Positions 60,970-64,000 of a stretch of DNA of 64,000 bases are shown here, piece by piece; positions within the stretch are counted from its first letter, which is position 1, and each line of letters starts with the position of its first letter. Source of the stretch: JBGANR01 sp044222225 (GTDB lineage Bacteria; Actinomycetota; Actinomycetes; Mycobacteriales; Mycobacteriaceae); assembly GCA_044222225.1 (NCBI GenBank), contig JBGANR010000016.1:1-64000 (forward strand), read 5' to 3'. The position numbers were made by a program, and so were the translations under genes. A model generated the notes under the pieces. The model saw only the letters and a list, made by a program, of their open reading frames with translations, made no database searches and was not told the DNA's origin.

Positions 60970-61001
60970 AGACCCCCTTATCCACAGGAGTGGGGGGGTC
61001 T
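60970..61001. terminator. hairpin between DUF3800 and the aldehyde dehydrogenase
   Basis: AGACCCCC (60970-60977) pairs with GGGGGTCT (60994-61001), loop 16 bases. It lies between convergent genes and could end both transcripts. Confidence 0.5.
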
Positions 61002-61035
61002 GCGTTAATGATAGTACGCCCGAAGGGCGCTCGGG

Positions 61036-62529
61036 TCAACGCTGCGAGAACGGTTCGGCCGGGGCCCGGGTGCGGGTGAAGTCGTTGAGCGCGTAGATCG
61101 AGAGGTCGCGGCCATAGCCGGAGCCCTTGAAGCCGCCCCAGGGCACTTCGGAGGCGATGACGAGGTGACTGTTGACCCAGACGGTGCCGAAGTCGAGCTT
61201 GCGGGGGACGTCCATGCTGCGCGCGGCGTCGGTGGTCCACACGGAGGCGGCCAGACCGTACGGGGTCTCGTTGGCGCGGGTGACGGCCTCGTCCTCGTCG
61301 GCGAAGGTCTCGACCGTGACGACCGGACCGAAGATCTCCTGCTGGGAGGCCGTGCTGCCCGGGGCGATATCGGTGAGGACCGTGGGGGCGACGAAGTAGC
61401 CGGGGCCGTCGAGGGCGGCGCCGCCGATCGCGGCCGTGGCGCCCTCGTCGAGCGCCTGCGCCAGCAGGGCGGTGACGCGTCCGAAATGGGCCTCGGAGAC
61501 CAGCGGTCCGAGTTCGACGTGCTCCCCTGCCCGCGGATCGCCCACGACGAACGTGCTGACCTGCTCGACCAGCAACTCGGTGAACCGCTCCGCTACGGAC
61601 TCGTGCACCAGCACCCGGGTACCGGCGCCGCATTCCTGACCGGAGTTCCAGTAGCCGGCGGCGCGGACGCCTTCGGCGACGGCGGCGAGGTCGGCGTCCG
61701 CGAACACCATCACGGGCGCCTTGCCGCCGAGCTCGAGGTGCACGCGCTTAAGGGTGCTCGCGGCGCCGGCGGCCACCGCCTTGCCACTGCCGACGCTGCC
61801 GGTGAGCGCGACGAGATCGATGTCCGGATGACCGGACAGCCGGGCCCCGACCTCGGGCCCCAGGCCGGTGACGATGTTGAGCAATCCGGCGGGCAGCAGG
61901 TCCGCGATGAGTTCGGCGAGCTTGAGCGCGGTCAGCGGCGTCTGCTCGGAGGGCTTGAGCACCATCGTGTTGCCGACGCCGAGGATCGGGGCGATCTTCC
62001 ACGCGGCCATGAGCAGCGGATAGTTCCACGGCACGACGACACCGACGACGCCGACCGGCTCACGCAGCACGATCGAGGTGTGTCCTTCCACGTAGTCACC
62101 GGATCCCATCTCGGTGAACGCGCGGGCGGCACCGGCGGCGAACCGGAACACGTCGACGGCGCTGGCGATGTCGTCGTCCACGACGTCGCGCGGCTTGCCC
62201 GCGTTGAGCGACTCCAGCCGCTTGAACTCCTCGGCGTGCTCCGCGATGCGATCGGCGATCTGCAGCAGGACGTCGGCGCGGGTCTTGGGGGTGGTGGCGG
62301 CCCAGCCGGGCTGGGCGGCGCGAGCGGCGGCGACGGCGAGGTCGACGTCGGCGGCCGTGCCCTCGGCGACCTCGGCGATGACGGTGCCGTCGCAGGGATT
62401 GACGACGGCGGTGGTGGCCGTCGGTGCGGTGGTGACGAAGGCGCCGCCGATGAAGTGGTTCAGCGGCGGCAGGTCGCCGGCGGCGGACGGCGGCGTGTCG
62501 GGACGGACGACGGAGGCTGTGTGGGTCAT
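61036..62529 (-). CDS. aldehyde dehydrogenase, aminoaldehyde/betaine-aldehyde type
   Basis: A 497-residue NAD(P)-dependent aldehyde dehydrogenase. Catalytic Glu in VHLELGGKAPVMVF and Cys in GYWNSGQECGAGTR; NAD loop VALTGSVGSGKAVAAG. YGLAASVWTTD and PWGGFKGSGYGRDLS complete the fold. The GQECxAxTR Cys motif and neighbouring amine oxidase fit gamma-aminobutyraldehyde or betaine aldehyde dehydrogenases, which oxidise the aldehyde formed from putrescine. ATG 62529 with GAAAGGA upstream. It follows the DapA-like gene by 17 bases. Confidence 0.92.
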   Translation of the reverse strand: MTHTASVVRPDTPPSAAGDLPPLNHFIGGAFVTTAPTATTAVVNPCDGTVIAEVAEGTAADVDLAVAAARAAQPGWAATTPKTRADVLLQIADRIAEHAEEFKRLESLNAGKPRDVVDDDIASAVDVFRFAAGAARAFTEMGSGDYVEGHTSIVLREPVGVVGVVVPWNYPLLMAAWKIAPILGVGNTMVLKPSEQTPLTALKLAELIADLLPAGLLNIVTGLGPEVGARLSGHPDIDLVALTGSVGSGKAVAAGAASTLKRVHLELGGKAPVMVFADADLAAVAEGVRAAGYWNSGQECGAGTRVLVHESVAERFTELLVEQVSTFVVGDPRAGEHVELGPLVSEAHFGRVTALLAQALDEGATAAIGGAALDGPGYFVAPTVLTDIAPGSTASQQEIFGPVVTVETFADEDEAVTRANETPYGLAASVWTTDAARSMDVPRKLDFGTVWVNSHLVIASEVPWGGFKGSGYGRDLSIYALNDFTRTRAPAEPFSQR

Positions 62530-62546
62530 GGGTGGGTTCCTTTCGA

Positions 62547-63443
62547 TCAGACGGCGGTCGGTGCGAGGAGGCCGGTGAGGGCGGCCCGGATGCCGTCGAC
62601 CTGCGCTTCGGTGATGTCGGCGGTGGGGCGTCGCGGCGAGCCGACCGGCTCGCCCTGCAAGCGCAGCCCGGCCTTGACGGCGGAGATGAACGGGATCGAG
62701 AGCATGGCGTCGATCACCGGGTACAGCCGCTTCCACAGGGCGAGGGCACCGTTCAGGTCACCGGCCTCGATGGCCCGCGCCACCGCGACGATCTCCGCCG
62801 GCACCACGTTGGCGGTGCCGGCCATGACGCCTGCGGCGCCCTCGGCCAGCGCGCTGTAGATGTAGCTGTCCCAGCCGATGAAGGTGCCGATCACATCGCC
62901 GTGGTGATGGATGAGCTGCAGCGCCTGCTCCCAGTTCGCGCTGGAATCCTTCACATAAAGGATGTTGTCGACCTCGCGAGCCAGACCGCCGATGGTGGCC
63001 GCATCGAGATTGACGCCGGTGGCCGCCGGGATGTTGTAGAGCATGATCGGCAGCTCGACGGCCGCGGCGACGTCCTTGATGTAGGCGACGGTCTCGTCCA
63101 GGGAGAGCGCCTCGTAGTACGGGGTGACCAGCATGAGCACGTCCGCGCCGGACGCCTGCGCGGCCCGCGAGAGCCGGATCGCCTCGGCCGTCGTGGTCGC
63201 GCCGGTCTGCGCGATCACCGGCACCCGGCCGGCGGCCTGCCCGACGACGGTGTCCACCAGGGCGATTCGCTCGTCGCCCGACATGGCGGCGAACTCACCG
63301 GTGGACCCGCAGGCCACGACGCCGTCGACGCCGCCGGCGATGGAGCGTTCCACGACCCGGCGAAGCAGCGCGTGGTCGATCTGCTCGTCGGCGTCGAACG
63401 GGGTGGACAGAGCGGTCAGTACGCCCTTGAGATCTGTGATCAC
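62547..63443 (-). CDS. DapA-like lyase/aldolase
   Basis: A 298-residue class I aldolase. Carboxylate motif CGSTGEFAAM near residue 43, catalytic Tyr in MLYNIPAATGV and Schiff-base Lys in YVKDSSAN. It resembles dihydrodipicolinate synthase but sits between an amine oxidase and an aldehyde dehydrogenase, so a catabolic role on a keto acid is more likely. GTG 63443 begins the family N-terminus; the open frame upstream has no homologous sequence. Paralogous to the gene at 14.8 kb, with only moderate visual similarity. Confidence 0.88.
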   Translation of the reverse strand: MITDLKGVLTALSTPFDADEQIDHALLRRVVERSIAGGVDGVVACGSTGEFAAMSGDERIALVDTVVGQAAGRVPVIAQTGATTTAEAIRLSRAAQASGADVLMLVTPYYEALSLDETVAYIKDVAAAVELPIMLYNIPAATGVNLDAATIGGLAREVDNILYVKDSSANWEQALQLIHHHGDVIGTFIGWDSYIYSALAEGAAGVMAGTANVVPAEIVAVARAIEAGDLNGALALWKRLYPVIDAMLSIPFISAVKAGLRLQGEPVGSPRRPTADITEAQVDGIRAALTGLLAPTAV

Positions 63444-63486
63444 TGGTGGATCCCTTCGTGGTCGAGGTGGTGGTGCTGCGCCGCGG

Positions 63487-64000
63487 TCAGCCGGCGAGCC
63501 TCGCGCGGCGTTGACGTTCGGTCGCGAGCAGGCTCGCGGCCTCCTGCGCCGCCGTGAAACCGGAGCTGACCGCGGTATCCGTGTAGAACGTGCCGAGATA
63601 GTCGCCGGCCAGGAAGACACGCTCGGACGGCCTGGTGAGTTCGGGCTGGAGCTTGCGGCGTCCGGGGAAGCAATACGGCGAGCCGTATTCGAACCGCTCC
63701 ACCCGCGCCTCCGTCACGATGTCGGCGAATCCGGGGAAGACGTCGTCGAGATCGCTCACATAGGTCTCGACGATCTCCTGCTCGGGCAGGTCCCACAGTC
63801 GGCGGCCGAGGCTCGCGGGCGAGAAGACCATCATGCTGCCGCCCGGTCGCCGGTCGGTCTCCCGGCCACGGACGAGGTTGCCCTGATTCAGTGCCACGGT
63901 GAACGACCGCTTGGGGGTCGCGATGCCGTAGGTGTCGTCGTACGGCATCGCATGCTGCTCGTCGGTGAGGAACGCGCCGGAGACGTGCGGCCCGTAGACG
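63487..64000 (-). CDS. flavin-containing amine oxidase, C-terminal part (cut by the window edge)
   Basis: About 171 residues of a larger protein whose frame stays open through the right edge (VYGPHVSGAF is read from the last bases). The C-terminal FAD motif VFLAGDYLGTFYTDTAVSSG and GFTAAQEAASLL is that of the flavin monoamine oxidase / putrescine oxidase family. YDDTYGIATPKRSFT and EQEIVETYVSDLDDVFPG fit the substrate domain. It heads, on the minus strand, the DapA-like and aldehyde dehydrogenase genes. N-terminal half lies outside. Confidence 0.85.
   Translation of the reverse strand, partial: VYGPHVSGAFLTDEQHAMPYDDTYGIATPKRSFTVALNQGNLVRGRETDRRPGGSMMVFSPASLGRRLWDLPEQEIVETYVSDLDDVFPGFADIVTEARVERFEYGSPYCFPGRRKLQPELTRPSERVFLAGDYLGTFYTDTAVSSGFTAAQEAASLLATERQRRARLAG

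Overview
The window is high-GC actinobacterial DNA, with many GTG starts, dense gene packing and ATGA/GTGA overlaps. Several gene types point to the mycothiol-using Mycobacteriales (a Gordonia, Williamsia, Tsukamurella or Rhodococcus-like genus): mycothione reductase, monomeric NADP-isocitrate dehydrogenase, KatG, an ArsC with CX5R active site and a large acyl-CoA oxidase-like flavoprotein. The genus is inference; no rRNA or tRNA gene was seen.

Layout. 0-9.2 kb: a RibD/DHFR-like reductase, a divergent TetR/flavin monooxygenase pair with two visible operators, a MerR regulator with its own palindromic operator plus a membrane protein, a polar amino-acid ABC importer whose binding protein and permease are one polypeptide, a membrane metallophosphoesterase and mycothione reductase. 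9.2-22 kb: KatG, universal stress protein, an XRE-cupin/DapA-like/MFS operon, icd, a methyltransferase, an HTH-PASTA protein and an ECF42-type sigma factor with its YCII (DGPF) partner. 22-31 kb is an accessory stretch: an AbiE toxin-antitoxin pair, a glyoxalase-fold gene broken by one base, a MarR/hydrolase pair, a NarL-type two-component system beside an FtsX-type ABC exporter, an ArsR/ArsI pair and a decayed ATP-grasp-like gene.

31-45 kb: TetR-controlled metabolic genes (acyl-CoA oxidase-like flavoprotein plus DUF2236 oxygenase; two short-chain dehydrogenases; acetoacetate decarboxylase-like protein plus DJ-1/PfpI protein), a decayed antitoxin/PIN-toxin pair, a Cys/Met-type PLP enzyme and a large Orn/Lys/Arg decarboxylase. 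45-52 kb: MerR-SulP, an arsR-acr3-arsC operon, a UvrA-like drug-resistance ATPase and an AraC/glyoxalase operon.

52-64 kb is a catabolic region. A Rieske oxygenase and its flavodoxin-reductase-type partner resemble glycine-betaine demethylases (GbcA/GbcB). They sit with an M24 protein resembling DddP, a malate/lactate-type dehydrogenase and an IclR regulator. Directly after the Rieske gene is the most unusual gene of the window: a 548-residue protein that appears to be a catalytically dead IS630-type transposase fused to a GntR/FCD transcription factor. After a frameshifted DUF3800 gene, the window ends in a flavin amine oxidase (cut by the edge), a DapA-like lyase and an aminoaldehyde-type dehydrogenase, suggesting amine or polyamine oxidation.

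Regulator/operator pairs are unusually legible here: palindromes can be pointed to upstream of most TetR, MerR, MarR, ArsR, IclR and AbiEi genes.
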